Numbered from the stretch's first letter, positions 24,898 through 33,621 are shown. The stretch is DNA of 64,000 bases from Plantibacter sp050587525 (GCF_050587525.1 NZ_JBOBFT010000002.1:186001-250000), one strand, 5' to 3'. Notes: generated by a model not told the origin, from the sequence alone. Made by a program: numbers and translations.

Positions 24898-25263
24898 TCA
24901 GCGGGGCAGGAGCAGCGGCACGAGGTCGGAGAGGTCCGCGCGCTGGCCCGACGCGTGAACCTTGCCGGTCGCGACGGACTCGTCCCACGTCGTGCGTCCG
25001 CTCGCGAGGGACAACCAGGTCTGCGCGTCCATCTCGACGACGTTCGGCGGCGTGCCACGCGTGTGCCGCGGGCCCTCGATGCACTGCACGGCGCCGAACG
25101 GCGGCACCCGGACCTCGACCGTGTTTCCCGGCGCCCGCTCGACGAGCAGCTCCAGGAGATAGCGGACCGCCGTCGCGATGTCGTTCCGTGGAGCAGCCGC
25201 ATCGCCGAGCGCCTGCTCGAGTGCAGCCTTGCCTGTGGAATCCGTGATCCGAGGTCGTGCCAT
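24898..25263 (-). CDS. Sterol-carrier (SCP2)-like small protein
   Basis: A 121-residue protein starting MARPRITDSTGKAALEQ. The C-terminal block VEVRVPPFGAVQCIEG, DAQTWLSLASGRTTW and GKVHASGQRADLSDLVPLL follows the SCP2 lipid-binding pattern (TWL..a.G....A...GkV.asG..adl). Actinobacteria often keep such a gene beside purD, as here: its start is 20 bp from the divergent purD start, so the two share a promoter region. Its ligand and role are unknown. Confidence 0.78.
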   Translation of the reverse strand: MARPRITDSTGKAALEQALGDAAAPRNDIATAVRYLLELLVERAPGNTVEVRVPPFGAVQCIEGPRHTRGTPPNVVEMDAQTWLSLASGRTTWDESVATGKVHASGQRADLSDLVPLLLPR

Positions 25264-25282
25264 GCGCCCTAGGCTAGTACGC

Positions 25283-26551
25283 GTGAAGATCCTCGTCCTC
25301 GGTTCCGGTGCCCGCGAGCACGCCATCATCAAGGCCCTCCTCTCGGAAGAAGCCGGCCACCAGATCATTGCGGCGCCGGGCAACATCGGCATCGCCGGCG
25401 ACGTCACGGTCGTCGGCATCGATCAGGAGAACCCGTCCATCGTCCGCGACTTCGCTCGCGACGAAGCGGTCGATCTCGTCGTCATCGGTCCTGAGGCCCC
25501 GCTCGTCGCCGGTGTCGCCGACAAGCTGCGCGCAGCCCACATCCCGGTCTTCGGGCCCAATCGTTCCGCCGCTGCGCTCGAGGGCTCCAAGTCCTACGCC
25601 AAGCGCATCATGGACGAGGCCGGTGTCCCCACGGGCCGTGCCGTCCGCGCCGAAGCGCTCGACGCCGCCATCGCCGCGCTCGACGAGTTCGGCGCTCCGT
25701 ACGTCGTCAAGGCCGACGGACTCGCGGCCGGCAAGGGCGTCCTCGTGACCCCCGATCGCGATGCGGCCATCGAGCACGCCACCTACTGGCTGGGCTACGG
25801 CGGCGTCCTCGTCGAGGAGTTCCTCGAGGGCCCGGAGGTCTCCCTCTTCTTCGTGACCGACGGCGAGACGGTCTACCCGCTCTCCCCGGCACAGGACTAC
25901 AAGCGGCTGCTCAACGCCGATGCGGGCCCCAACACTGGCGGCATGGGCGCGTACTCGCCCCTCCCCTGGCTCGACGAGCGCTTCGGCGGCGAGGACCTCT
26001 TCGTCGACGAGGTGCTGAACACCATCGCGATCCCCGTCGTGCAGCAGATGGCGTCCGAGAAGAACCCGTTCTCCGGCCTCCTCTACGCCGGCCTCATCAT
26101 CACGGAGCGCGGCATCCGCGTCATCGAGTTCAACGCGCGCTTCGGCGACCCGGAGACGCAGGTCGTCCTCCCCCGTCTCGTCACGCCGCTCTCCACACTG
26201 CTGCTCGGTGCGGCCACCGGCACGCTCGCCCAGCAGCCCAAGCCGGCCTTCGCCGAAGCGGCAGCCGTCACCGTCGTGCTCGCAAGCGAGAACTACCCGG
26301 AGAAGCCCGTCACCGGTCGTCCCATCACGGGCCTCGACCGAGCAGTCGCCGTCGAGGGCGTCCACCTCGTGCATGCCGCAACGGCCGATGTCGACGGCGG
26401 TCTCGTCGCCACCGGCGGTCGCGTCCTCAACGTCGTCGCCCTCGGGACCACCTTCACCGAGGCCCGCGCTCGAGCGTACGAGGCCATCGAACTGATCCAC
26501 CTCGAAGGCGGCCAGTACCGTACCGACATCGCGGCTCGCGTCGCGGACTGA
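25283..26551 (+). CDS. purD: Phosphoribosylamine-glycine ligase
   Basis: GAR synthetase, the second step of purine synthesis: 5-phosphoribosylamine + glycine + ATP to GAR. 422 residues, full family length. The GTG start at 25283 gives VKILVLGSGAREHAII. ATP-grasp motifs are complete: FGPNRSAAALEGSKSYAK, YVVKADGLAAGKGVLV, VEEFLEGPEVSLFFVTDG, and GMGAYSPLPWLDE; metal ligands lie in EFNARFGDPETQVVLPRL. It is not next to purC or purSQ, which sit 4 and 28 kb away. Confidence 0.96.
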   Translation: MKILVLGSGAREHAIIKALLSEEAGHQIIAAPGNIGIAGDVTVVGIDQENPSIVRDFARDEAVDLVVIGPEAPLVAGVADKLRAAHIPVFGPNRSAAALEGSKSYAKRIMDEAGVPTGRAVRAEALDAAIAALDEFGAPYVVKADGLAAGKGVLVTPDRDAAIEHATYWLGYGGVLVEEFLEGPEVSLFFVTDGETVYPLSPAQDYKRLLNADAGPNTGGMGAYSPLPWLDERFGGEDLFVDEVLNTIAIPVVQQMASEKNPFSGLLYAGLIITERGIRVIEFNARFGDPETQVVLPRLVTPLSTLLLGAATGTLAQQPKPAFAEAAAVTVVLASENYPEKPVTGRPITGLDRAVAVEGVHLVHAATADVDGGLVATGGRVLNVVALGTTFTEARARAYEAIELIHLEGGQYRTDIAARVAD

Positions 26552-26644
26552 TCCGCCTCGCGGACGGAACCGGCTCGCGGAGTGTTCCCACGAGACGACT
26601 GATCCCCTCACCGACCAACCGAACGATCGAACGGGCGAGCAACG

Positions 26645-27508
26645 ATGCCGAGCTTCACGAGTCACGACGGAACCCGTCTCCACGTCGATCTCATCGGCGA
26701 CGACTCCCTTCCCACACTCGTGGTGCTCGCGGGCGGGCCTGCACGGCATCCCGAGTACCTGGGCGATCTCGGCGGGCTGAGCGCCAGGCGTCGGCTCGTG
26801 GTCCTGCACCAGCGCGGTGTGGGCGAGTCCGAGTCGGGCCCGAACACCGAGGCCGGTGCGGTCGCCGCATCGTGGCCGGGGCTCGCGGACGACGTCGAGT
26901 CGCTCCGGCGCTGGCTGGAGCTCGAGCGCATCGAACTCCTCGCGCACTCAGCCGGCACCCGGGTCGCGATCGTCTACGCCTCGCGCTACCCGCAGCACCT
27001 CGAGCGGCTCTGCCTCGTGACCCCGCCCGCCACCTGGCTGGTCGACACGGACGACGACAGTGCCGACATCATCGCGAAGCACAGCGGCGAGGACTGGTAT
27101 CCGGAGTTCGTCGAGGCGGTGCCCGGCATCATGGCGGCGCCTGATTCCGCGACCGGCAACACGTTCTTCCCAGCGCTTGCACCCATCGCTTGGGCGGAGT
27201 GGAACGATGCCGCGCGCTCCCACGAACAACTCGGTGCTTGGCACCCCGTTGCGCAGGACGCGTTCGTCCGGACCATCAGCGAGGACGACGTGTACGACCT
27301 CCGCGATGCGCTCAAGGCGGTCACGGCGCAGGTGCTCGTCGTCGCGGGTGCCGAGGACGGCCTGACTGGGCTCGCCCCGGTCGTCGCCCTGGCGAAGCAG
27401 TTCCCGTACGGCCAGGCGGTCGTCCTCGACGAGTGCGGCCACTACCCGTGGGTCGAGCAGCCCCGGTCGTTCTCGGCGGCCCTCACTCCGTTCTTCCCCC
27501 TCGTCTGA
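26645..27508 (+). CDS. Alpha/beta hydrolase (proline iminopeptidase-like)
   Basis: A 287-residue cytoplasmic hydrolase. After MPSFTSHDGTRLHVD come the oxyanion region VVLAGGPARHPEYLG and VLHQRGVGESE, as in prolyl iminopeptidases. The nucleophile elbow is AHSAGTR (Ser ~101), a variant of GHSWGG. The Asp is likely in VAGAEDGLTG (~237) and the His in DECGHYPWVEQP (~267). The PIP-type GGPG oxyanion motif is GGPARHP, so peptidase activity is uncertain. It stands alone, 93 bp after purD. Confidence 0.85.
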   Translation: MPSFTSHDGTRLHVDLIGDDSLPTLVVLAGGPARHPEYLGDLGGLSARRRLVVLHQRGVGESESGPNTEAGAVAASWPGLADDVESLRRWLELERIELLAHSAGTRVAIVYASRYPQHLERLCLVTPPATWLVDTDDDSADIIAKHSGEDWYPEFVEAVPGIMAAPDSATGNTFFPALAPIAWAEWNDAARSHEQLGAWHPVAQDAFVRTISEDDVYDLRDALKAVTAQVLVVAGAEDGLTGLAPVVALAKQFPYGQAVVLDECGHYPWVEQPRSFSAALTPFFPLV

Positions 27509-27597
27509 CGAGGCTAGCCAGACCAAGATCGTCTGACGACGGTCGTCTGACCAGGCCTCCGAAGTCCCGCACGTGTCACTCACTCTCGCAACGCGAA

Positions 27598-27633
27598 CAG
27601 CCCGCGACCCGTCAGTGACGGATCGCGGGCTGT
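27598..27633. terminator. Bidirectional terminator hairpin
   Basis: ACAGCCCGCGACCCGTCA pairs with TGACGGATCGCGGGCTGT (one mismatch, almost no loop) between the convergent hydrolase and MFS genes. Confidence 0.82.
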
Positions 27634-27666
27634 CATCGCGCTGAGGCGATGGGGCGAGGCGGAAGG

Positions 27667-29220
27667 CTACTCGGCGGCCAGCACGGCGGCTTCAGCCGCA
27701 TCGGCCGCGGTGGCCTGCTGACCGGAGCGGGTCTCGGGCGAGGACCATGCCGCAGCCTTGGGCTTCTGGAAGAACAGCACCACGATCGCACCGACGACCG
27801 CGAGCGCCGCGGGGAGGAGCAGGGACTGCGCCATCGCCGTCGTGAAGCCAGCGTGGAGTGCTTCGGGCAGTTCCGCACCGGTGAAGTCAGAGGCTCCCGA
27901 GCTCGCACCACCGGGAGCGGCGGGGAGTTCCGCGGCCAGGCGGCCCTGGATGAGCGCTGCGATGCCAGCGCTGCCGAGGACGGCGCCGATCTGACGGGTC
28001 GTGTTGAAGACGCCCGATCCGGCACCCGCCTGGTGCTGCGGCAGGTTGCGGGTCGTGAGGTTCGAGACCGGCCCCCACATGAATCCGTTCGCGAAACCGA
28101 GGATCGCGCTCGGGAACAGGAGCATCCAGATCGGCTGCTCCGGCGTGAGCAGAAGTGAGTACCAGCCGAGGGCCAGCGCCAGGAGCAGCAGACCGGCGAG
28201 GGCGAACCACTTCGGGTTGACCTTGTCGATGGCGCGGCCGACGACGGGTGCGAGACCGGCGGAGATGACGGCCATCGGCACGAGCATCAGGGCGGACTGC
28301 GTCGGGGTCAGGCCGCGGACGGTCTGGTAGAAGAACACGAGCGGGAGGGACATGCTCGTGATCGTGAAGCCGATCGTGGAGATCGCCAGGTTGCCGACCG
28401 AGAAGTTGCGGTCGCGGAACAGGCCGAGCGGGAGGAGCGGCTCGCTCTTCGTGACCGCCTGCCATCCGACGAACAGCGCGAGGACGACGATGCCGGCGAT
28501 GATGAGTCCCCAGACGGTGATGGGTCCCGTAATGGTGCCCCAGTCGTAGGTCTGGCCCTCCTGGATGCCGAAGACGAGGAGGAACATGCCGATCGCGCTC
28601 AGCACGACGCCGAGGATGTCGAACTTGTGGGGGCTCGTCGCGAGGTGCGGGACGTTTCGCCACACCATGATGAAGCCGACGATGCCGACGGGCACGTTGA
28701 TGAAGAAGATCCACTCCCAGCCGAGGCCGTCGACGAGCACGCCGCCGAGGATCGGTCCGACGAGCGTCGCGACACCGGCCGTGGCGCCCCAGAGGCCCAT
28801 GGCAGCACCGCGGCGGTCCGGCGGGAAGATGCGGGTGATGACCGCCATCGTCTGCGGCGTCATGAGCGCGGCGCCGAGGCCCTGGACGACGCGGGCGACG
28901 ATGAGCATCTCGATCGTGCCGGACAGACCGCACCAGAGCGAGGCGAGGGTGAAGATGACGAGGCCGATGAGGTAGAGGTTCTTCGGGCCGAAGCGGTCGC
29001 CGAGGCGGCCGGTGATGAGCAACGGCACCGCGTAGGCGAGCAGGTAGGCGCTCGTCACCCAGATGACGTTGTTGATGTCGGTGTCGAGCCCCTTCATGAT
29101 CGAGGGGTTCGCGACGGAGACGATGGTCGTGTCGATCAGGATCATGAAGAACCCGATGACGAGGGACCACAGTGCCGGCCATGGCCGCACTGCGGTGTTC
29201 TTGGTGGTTGTCTGTGACAT
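27667..29220 (-). CDS. MFS multidrug exporter, DHA2 (EmrB/QacA) family
   Basis: A 517-residue proton-coupled exporter with the 14-helix layout of DHA2 pumps. Motif A is GRLGDRFGPKNLYLIGL, motif C GPILGGVLVDGLGWEWIFFI, and the first helix carries the acidic D of DTTIVSVANPSI. Its upstream partner on the same strand is a PadR repressor, the usual control for inducible drug pumps; the 168-bp spacer shows no second promoter element I can name. Substrate unknown. Confidence 0.93.
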   Translation of the reverse strand: MSQTTTKNTAVRPWPALWSLVIGFFMILIDTTIVSVANPSIMKGLDTDINNVIWVTSAYLLAYAVPLLITGRLGDRFGPKNLYLIGLVIFTLASLWCGLSGTIEMLIVARVVQGLGAALMTPQTMAVITRIFPPDRRGAAMGLWGATAGVATLVGPILGGVLVDGLGWEWIFFINVPVGIVGFIMVWRNVPHLATSPHKFDILGVVLSAIGMFLLVFGIQEGQTYDWGTITGPITVWGLIIAGIVVLALFVGWQAVTKSEPLLPLGLFRDRNFSVGNLAISTIGFTITSMSLPLVFFYQTVRGLTPTQSALMLVPMAVISAGLAPVVGRAIDKVNPKWFALAGLLLLALALGWYSLLLTPEQPIWMLLFPSAILGFANGFMWGPVSNLTTRNLPQHQAGAGSGVFNTTRQIGAVLGSAGIAALIQGRLAAELPAAPGGASSGASDFTGAELPEALHAGFTTAMAQSLLLPAALAVVGAIVVLFFQKPKAAAWSSPETRSGQQATAADAAEAAVLAAE

Positions 29221-29388
29221 GCTTCGTGCTTTCTGAGCGGAGGCGGTGACTCGCCGCGGGACGCCGCGACGGAGGTCTGCGGGCTGGCGCGGACGCGATG
29301 CGTGTTCCGCGCCGGTGCGGGAGGTGAAGTGGGGTGGACGGACGGGTCGGTCGGGCCGACGAGTCCGGGAGAACGCGCTGCTCTGCGG

Positions 29389-30141
29389 CTAACCGCTCGG
29401 CAGGGTGACCGGCGAAGGCCGCTGGTCGGTCTCCTGTTCGGGCGTTCCGGGAGTCCCAGGAGTTCCCGATATATGGGACGCGTGCACGTGGGATGCGTGG
29501 AGGTGCGATTCGTGGGCCTGGTGCGCGTCGTCCGGTTCGTGGACGTGCGACATCGAGCAGTGGTGGTGGTCCGGGTCGTGCCAGGGCAGTGATCCGGATT
29601 CGAGTTCGCCGAGGAGTTGCTCGATCCAGGCGACCTCGGCGTTGGCGATGGCCTGCGAGTAGCCGACGTTCATCCAGTAGACGCGGGGCACGTTGCGCGA
29701 GTCGACCTCCGCGACGCGCTCCTCGGTCTCGGCGATATCGCGTCGCTTGGCGACGAGGCGCTCACGCAACAGGTCCATGACGTGGTCACGAGTGAGGTTG
29801 TGCGCTTCGGCGATCGCGAGGGCGAATTCGGGGAACTCGTCCACCGGGGTGCGGAGCATCTCGACGAGGCGGTCGGCGAGCGCGTCGCGTCCGGCATCGG
29901 TGATCTCGAAGGTCGTGCGCTCTGGGCGGGCGCCGTCGCGGTCGGTGCCGACGTCGCGGACGTAGCCGTCGCGTTCGAGTGCGTACACCGCACGGTAGAG
30001 GGAGCCGGCGCTCGCTTTGACGACGCGGACCTCTTGGCGGAGCACGGCGAGCTGGTACATCTCGTACGGGTGCATGGGGCGTTCGTTGAGGAAGCCGAGG
30101 GCGGCGACGCCGAGGGGACCGAGGGGTTTCGGGTGCATCAT
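29389..30141 (-). CDS. PadR-family repressor with histidine-rich tail
   Basis: A 250-residue regulator. The N-terminal winged helix (LGVAALGFLNERPMHPYEMYQ, SAGSLYRAVYALERDGYV) is PadR; the helical dimer domain (TRDHVMDLLRERLVAKRRDI ... YWMNVGYSQAIANAEVAWIE) follows. GGAGG is 7 nt before ATG 30141. The last ~55 residues are unusual: 13 histidines within ~37 residues (WHDPDHHHCSMSHVHEPDD, AHQAHESHLHASHVHASH), then a GTPGTPGTP run. This tail could bind Zn, Ni or Cu. Upstream of the MFS pump, which it probably represses. Confidence 0.9.
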   Translation of the reverse strand: MMHPKPLGPLGVAALGFLNERPMHPYEMYQLAVLRQEVRVVKASAGSLYRAVYALERDGYVRDVGTDRDGARPERTTFEITDAGRDALADRLVEMLRTPVDEFPEFALAIAEAHNLTRDHVMDLLRERLVAKRRDIAETEERVAEVDSRNVPRVYWMNVGYSQAIANAEVAWIEQLLGELESGSLPWHDPDHHHCSMSHVHEPDDAHQAHESHLHASHVHASHISGTPGTPGTPEQETDQRPSPVTLPSG

Positions 30142-30223
30142 GCGTCTCCCTCCCTGATTCCTGTCGCGCTGCCTGTCGAGTTCCGGTCTCCTGATCGGAT
30201 CCCGGATGTGTTCCGCTCGAACT

Positions 30224-30251
30224 ATTCCACATGGAATATACCTCGTGGAAT
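30224..30251. promoter_or_regulatory. Probable PadR operator
   Basis: ATTCCACATGGAAT is a dyad (ATTCCA/TGGAAT) followed 8 bp later by a third half-site TGGAAT, in the AT-rich 207-bp region between padR and the divergent purC, 83 bp from the padR start. Confidence 0.6.
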
Positions 30252-30336
30252 CGCTCGCCGCAACCGTCCGCCGCACCCACCCGTCCCGGCACCACGTGTC
30301 CCCGGCGCCTGCGACATCGGGCCTTCGGCGGTGCGG

Positions 30337-30348
30337 GATAATGATGCG
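30337..30348 (+). promoter_or_regulatory. purC -10 element, probably leaderless
   Basis: GATAAT (30337-30342) is six bases before the GTG start at 30349, so transcription would begin on the start codon. No Shine-Dalgarno is present. Leaderless mRNAs are common in actinobacteria. Confidence 0.6.
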
Positions 30349-31263
30349 GTGAGCGAATCTGCGGAACCGAACGGCTGGACCCACACCTACTCCGGCAAGG
30401 TGCGCGACCTGTACGCGCCCACCGAGGGCACGACCGATCGGGTGCTCGTCGTCGCGAGCGACCGCGTCAGCGCGTTCGACCAGGTCCTCGAACCCGGCAT
30501 CCCGGGGAAGGGTGAGCTCCTCACCGCCCTCAGCCTGTGGTGGTTCGACCAGCTGGCGACAGTTCCCAACCACCTCGTCGCCGACCACGAACAGGCCGCA
30601 GACGGCACCGTGCGCGAGCTCATCCCCGCCGAATTCTCCGGCCGTGCGATGCTCGTCCGGAAACTCGACATGTTCCCGATCGAGTGCGTCGTCCGCGGCT
30701 ACCTCACCGGCTCCGGCTGGAAGGAGTACGTCGCCAGCCAGAGCGTGTGCGGCATCCCCCTCCCCGCAGGACTCCGCAACGGCGACCGTCTCCCTGAGCC
30801 CCTCTTCACACCGGCTTACAAGGCGCCGCTCGGCGAACACGACGAGAACATCAGCTTCAGCCGCATGATCGAACTCATCGGCGAGGACGACGCGGTCGCG
30901 CTCAAGGATCTGTCGCTCTCGATCTACGCGACGGCGTCGACCATCGCAGAAGCCCGCGGTGTGATCCTCGCCGATACGAAGTTCGAGTTCGGCCGGAACC
31001 CCGAGACGGGTGTCATCACGCTCGCCGACGAGGTGCTCACCGCCGATTCCAGCCGGTACTGGGATGCCGTCACCTACGCCGCGGGCGGGTCGCCGGAGGA
31101 ACGGATGGCGAGCTTCGACAAGCAGATCGTCCGCGACTGGATGGCCGCGAACTGGGACCAGTCGGCTTCCGAGACGCCGCCGGCGCTCCCCGCCGACATC
31201 GTCGAGCAGACGACGGCCCGCTACCGCGAACTCCTCGAGCGGCTCACCGCGCCAGTGCGCTGA
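30349..31263 (+). CDS. purC: Phosphoribosylaminoimidazole-succinocarboxamide synthase
   Basis: SAICAR synthetase, joining CAIR and aspartate with ATP in purine synthesis. 304 residues. Signatures: YSGKVRDLYAPT near the N-terminus, VVASDRVSAFDQVLEPGIPGKG, ECVVRGYLTGSGWKEY, FTPAYKAPLGEHDENISF, and ILADTKFEFGRN with DEVLTADSSRYWDA. Start chosen as GTG 30349 because the conserved fold starts at once and a -10 box lies just upstream. It belongs to the longer SAICAR synthetase subfamily found in actinobacteria and yeast. Confidence 0.96.
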   Translation: MSESAEPNGWTHTYSGKVRDLYAPTEGTTDRVLVVASDRVSAFDQVLEPGIPGKGELLTALSLWWFDQLATVPNHLVADHEQAADGTVRELIPAEFSGRAMLVRKLDMFPIECVVRGYLTGSGWKEYVASQSVCGIPLPAGLRNGDRLPEPLFTPAYKAPLGEHDENISFSRMIELIGEDDAVALKDLSLSIYATASTIAEARGVILADTKFEFGRNPETGVITLADEVLTADSSRYWDAVTYAAGGSPEERMASFDKQIVRDWMAANWDQSASETPPALPADIVEQTTARYRELLERLTAPVR

Positions 31264-31505
31264 GCGCGCCCCGGCTCCGATCACTGAGCCCGTCGAAGTG
31301 CACCACGGTCACTGAGCTTGTCGAAGTGCATCGACCCCACCACCGGTCACCGAGCCCGTCGAAGTGCATCGACCCCACCACCGGTCACTGAGCTTGTCGA
31401 AGTGCGTTGACTCCACCCTTCGACAGGCTCAGGGACCGGACGTGCGGCCTCAGGGACCGGGCGTGCGGCCTCAGGGACCGGGCACGCAGGCTCAGGGACC
31501 GAGCT
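31264..31505. repeat. Dispersed CTTCGACAGGCTCAG repeat cluster after purC
   Basis: The whole 249-bp gap is repeat. Reverse copies (CACTGAGCTTGTCGAAGTGC) come first, two of them within a 36-bp tandem duplication that also carries CATCGACCCCACCACCGG. Then a forward CCTTCGACAGGCTCAGGGACC follows with shortened CTCAGGGACCGGGCG units. The inverted junction near 31398-31435 can form a hairpin between convergent genes. Confidence 0.9.
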
Positions 31506-31512
31506 CGAAGCG

Positions 31513-32235
31513 TCAGAGGCCGGTCGCGAGGTTCTTGCGAGTGGCGCGGCCGCGTTGACGAGCCGAGTTGGCGAGGATGGCCTGCGCATCGGGCAACGGC
31601 CCCTCCGGCACGAGCACGCCCATCTGCACGGCGGTCTTCTCGAGCGCCGCACGCGTGTCGTTCGCCGCGAATCGTGCGTCGGCGACGACCTGGTCGCACT
31701 CGCTGCCAACCTCCGGCTGCGCCGCGCCGACACGGATGAACTCGCGCTGGGCCCGTTCGGCCGCCGCATACATCCGGGTGAGCGTCCAGAGCCCCGTCCA
31801 GGAGACGTCGTCGTCGAGCCCGATGAGGTGGTCGTTGAGCGGGTCGACCCATCGCGACGGCTGGTGGCCGCCGCGCAGGGAGTCACGTCGGCGGAGTCGG
31901 TCCTGACGGGTGATGAGCAGGAAGACCGTGAGCAGTGCGGCCACGATCGCGCCGATGACGTCGACGCCGGGCACCCAGTCGGGGTCGGCGATCGGCATGG
32001 ACAGGACGATGTCATTGCCCGGCGCGATGACGGCGTCGATGAATGCACCGATGAGGCCGCCGATGACGAGGGCGACGAACACGAGGAAGCCACCGAAGAG
32101 AAGCGTGAGGCGCCGACGGAGGCGACGGACGTTCGCTTGCTCGTCCGTGAGCTCGCCTCGTTCCGCGAACGGATCGACCACCATCAACCGGCCACCGATT
32201 CGCACCACTCCGGGGTGCCGCGCGGTGACCGTCAT
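31513..32235 (-). CDS. Hypothetical two-helix membrane protein
   Basis: A 240-residue protein of no recognised family. After MTVTARHPGVVRIGGRLMVVD comes a basic stretch (VRRLRRRLTLL), helix 1 (LFGGFLVFVALVIGGLIGAFI), a short loop (APGNDIVLSMPIADPDWVPG) and helix 2 (DVIGAIVAALLTVFLLITR). The soluble C-terminal part (DHLIGLDDDVSWTGLWTLTR ... AAERAQREFIRVG) is helical and mixed-charge. I took ATG 32235 because the longer frame is Arg-rich and low quality. A 16-bp perfect palindrome lies 65 bp upstream. Alone on its strand here. Confidence 0.72.
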   Translation of the reverse strand: MTVTARHPGVVRIGGRLMVVDPFAERGELTDEQANVRRLRRRLTLLFGGFLVFVALVIGGLIGAFIDAVIAPGNDIVLSMPIADPDWVPGVDVIGAIVAALLTVFLLITRQDRLRRRDSLRGGHQPSRWVDPLNDHLIGLDDDVSWTGLWTLTRMYAAAERAQREFIRVGAAQPEVGSECDQVVADARFAANDTRAALEKTAVQMGVLVPEGPLPDAQAILANSARQRGRATRKNLATGL

Positions 32236-32299
32236 GACCTCAAGATACCGCAGGAGGTGTCGGATCGGGCGGGGCCGACGGGTCGTTTCGTCGCGGATT

Positions 32300-32315
32300 T
32301 CCCGGGATCCCGGGA
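32300..32315. promoter_or_regulatory. Perfect 16-bp palindrome
   Basis: TCCCGGGATCCCGGGA is fully self-complementary and sits in the spacer upstream of both the two-helix protein and, on the other strand, the VOC gene. It may be an operator; nothing else supports this. Confidence 0.4.
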
Positions 32316-32505
32316 CCCTTGTCCCCCGAAATGAGGACATCCGATCCGCCTCCGTTCAGGTGCGACCCGTCCGGGGGTGTTCAAAACTCCGCAGCACGGC
32401 CCACGAACGCTCGCACCGTTGCTCAGGTGAGCATGCGAAATCGATGCCGCGGCGCGCTCGATCGGAATTGGGAATGCCGACGGGGCGACATCGGTTTCCA
32501 TTCAC

Positions 32506-33393
32506 ATGAATACTGATCCGCAGCTCTCGCAGCTCGACAAACTGGCAGGCGACACGGCGATGGGCCCGGTCACGCTGCTCGTCGGCGATCTGGACCTGAT
32601 GACCGCGTACTACCGCGACGCCGTCACACTCCAGGTGCTGAGTGCGGACGTCGAGAGCGTCGTCCTCGGCCGCGGCACCACGCCGATCGTCATCCTGGAG
32701 CACGCTCCTGCCCTGCGCCACGCCTCCGCCGGCTCGGCCGGGCTGTACCACACGGCCATCCTCTTCGACACGCAGGGCGCCTTGGCCGCGGCCCTCAACT
32801 CCGTCGCCGCACACGCCCCTGGCACCTTCACGGGCAGCGCCGACCATCTCGTCAGCCAGGCGTTCTACTTCACCGACCCGGAGGGCAACGGCGTCGAGCT
32901 CTACTGGGATCGGGCTCGCACCGAGTGGAGTTGGGTGCACGGGCAGATCGAGATGGCGACCCTCTACCTCGACCCCAACGAGTTCCTCCGGACCCACCTC
33001 ACCGAGGAGCATCTCGCCGCGCCGGCCGGCCCGGCGGTCGTCGGGCACGTGCACCTGTCGGTGGGCGATGTCGCATCCGCTCGCGACTTCTACGTCGGCA
33101 CACTCGGCTTCGACCAGACGGTCGCCCTCGGTTCGAGCGCCCTGTTCGTCTCGGCGGGCGGGTACCACCACCACATGGCGATGAACGTGTGGGACTCCCG
33201 CGGAGCCGGCCCTCGGATGCCCGCGCTCGGGCTCGGTCGCGTCGACATCCAGGTGCCGACGGCCGATGACCTCGGTGCGCTCGAGGAACGGCTCAAGCAC
33301 CACCGTCTGCAGACACGCAACGACGGCAGGACGCTGAGCGTCGAGGACCCGTGGCTGAACTCGCTGCACGTGGTCGCCGCTTCCGACCACTGA
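32506..33393 (+). CDS. VOC-family dioxygenase/glyoxalase-like protein
   Basis: A 295-residue protein with two vicinal-oxygen-chelate modules, similar in layout to CatE-type catechol 2,3-dioxygenases. Module 1: VTLLVGDLDLMTAYYRDAV ... YHTAILF ... YFTDPEGNGVELYWDR. Module 2: VGHVHLSVGDVASARDFYVG ... GGYHHHMAMNVW ... LHVVAAS. Plausible metal ligands are His in GHVHLSVGD and YHHHMAMN, and Glu in GVELYW; which set is active is unclear. No aromatic-degradation genes are near, so the substrate is open. Confidence 0.85.
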   Translation: MNTDPQLSQLDKLAGDTAMGPVTLLVGDLDLMTAYYRDAVTLQVLSADVESVVLGRGTTPIVILEHAPALRHASAGSAGLYHTAILFDTQGALAAALNSVAAHAPGTFTGSADHLVSQAFYFTDPEGNGVELYWDRARTEWSWVHGQIEMATLYLDPNEFLRTHLTEEHLAAPAGPAVVGHVHLSVGDVASARDFYVGTLGFDQTVALGSSALFVSAGGYHHHMAMNVWDSRGAGPRMPALGLGRVDIQVPTADDLGALEERLKHHRLQTRNDGRTLSVEDPWLNSLHVVAASDH

Positions 33394-33435
33394 GCCCGTC
33401 GAAGTGCACCCGGTCGCTGAGCCTGTCGAAGTGCA
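33393..33435. repeat. Dispersed repeat copies after the VOC gene
   Basis: Two reverse copies (CACTGAGCCCGTCGAAGTG, TCGCTGAGCCTGTCGAAGTG) start at the VOC stop codon itself. Confidence 0.88.
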
Positions 33436-33470
33436 CCCGGCCGCCGACCTCGCCCAAGTGCCACCGTCCC

Positions 33471-33574
33471 ATCGAGCACAACTCCTTCGATTCGAACAGT
33501 CGCCGATCCGAGATCCCCAGGATTCCGCGGATCGCCGATGTCGACACCTCGGAATCGAAGGAGTTGTGCTCGAT
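33471..33574. repeat. Palindromic hairpin element, family F copy 2
   Basis: Perfect 23-bp arms containing ACAACTCCTTCGATTC (33471-33493 with 33552-33574). The loop shares the words CGCCGATC, GGATTCC and GATGTCGA with copy 1 at 1926-2020. It lies between the convergent VOC and HpnZ genes. Confidence 0.92.
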
Positions 33575-33602
33575 GCCCTTCGACAGGCTCAGGGACCGGG
33601 CG
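33575..33602 (+). repeat. Dispersed repeat copy between hairpin F and HpnZ
   Basis: A single forward CCCTTCGACAGGCTCAGGGACC directly abuts the hairpin arm, 20 bp from the HpnZ stop codon. Confidence 0.88.
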
Positions 33603-33621
33603 GAGCGACCGGGACGGACGC

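Noticed and set aside
29389..31284. 631-residue minus-strand open frame through padR and purC
   Set aside because: The first two thirds are antisense to purC and promoter DNA; only the PadR part from 30141 is real.
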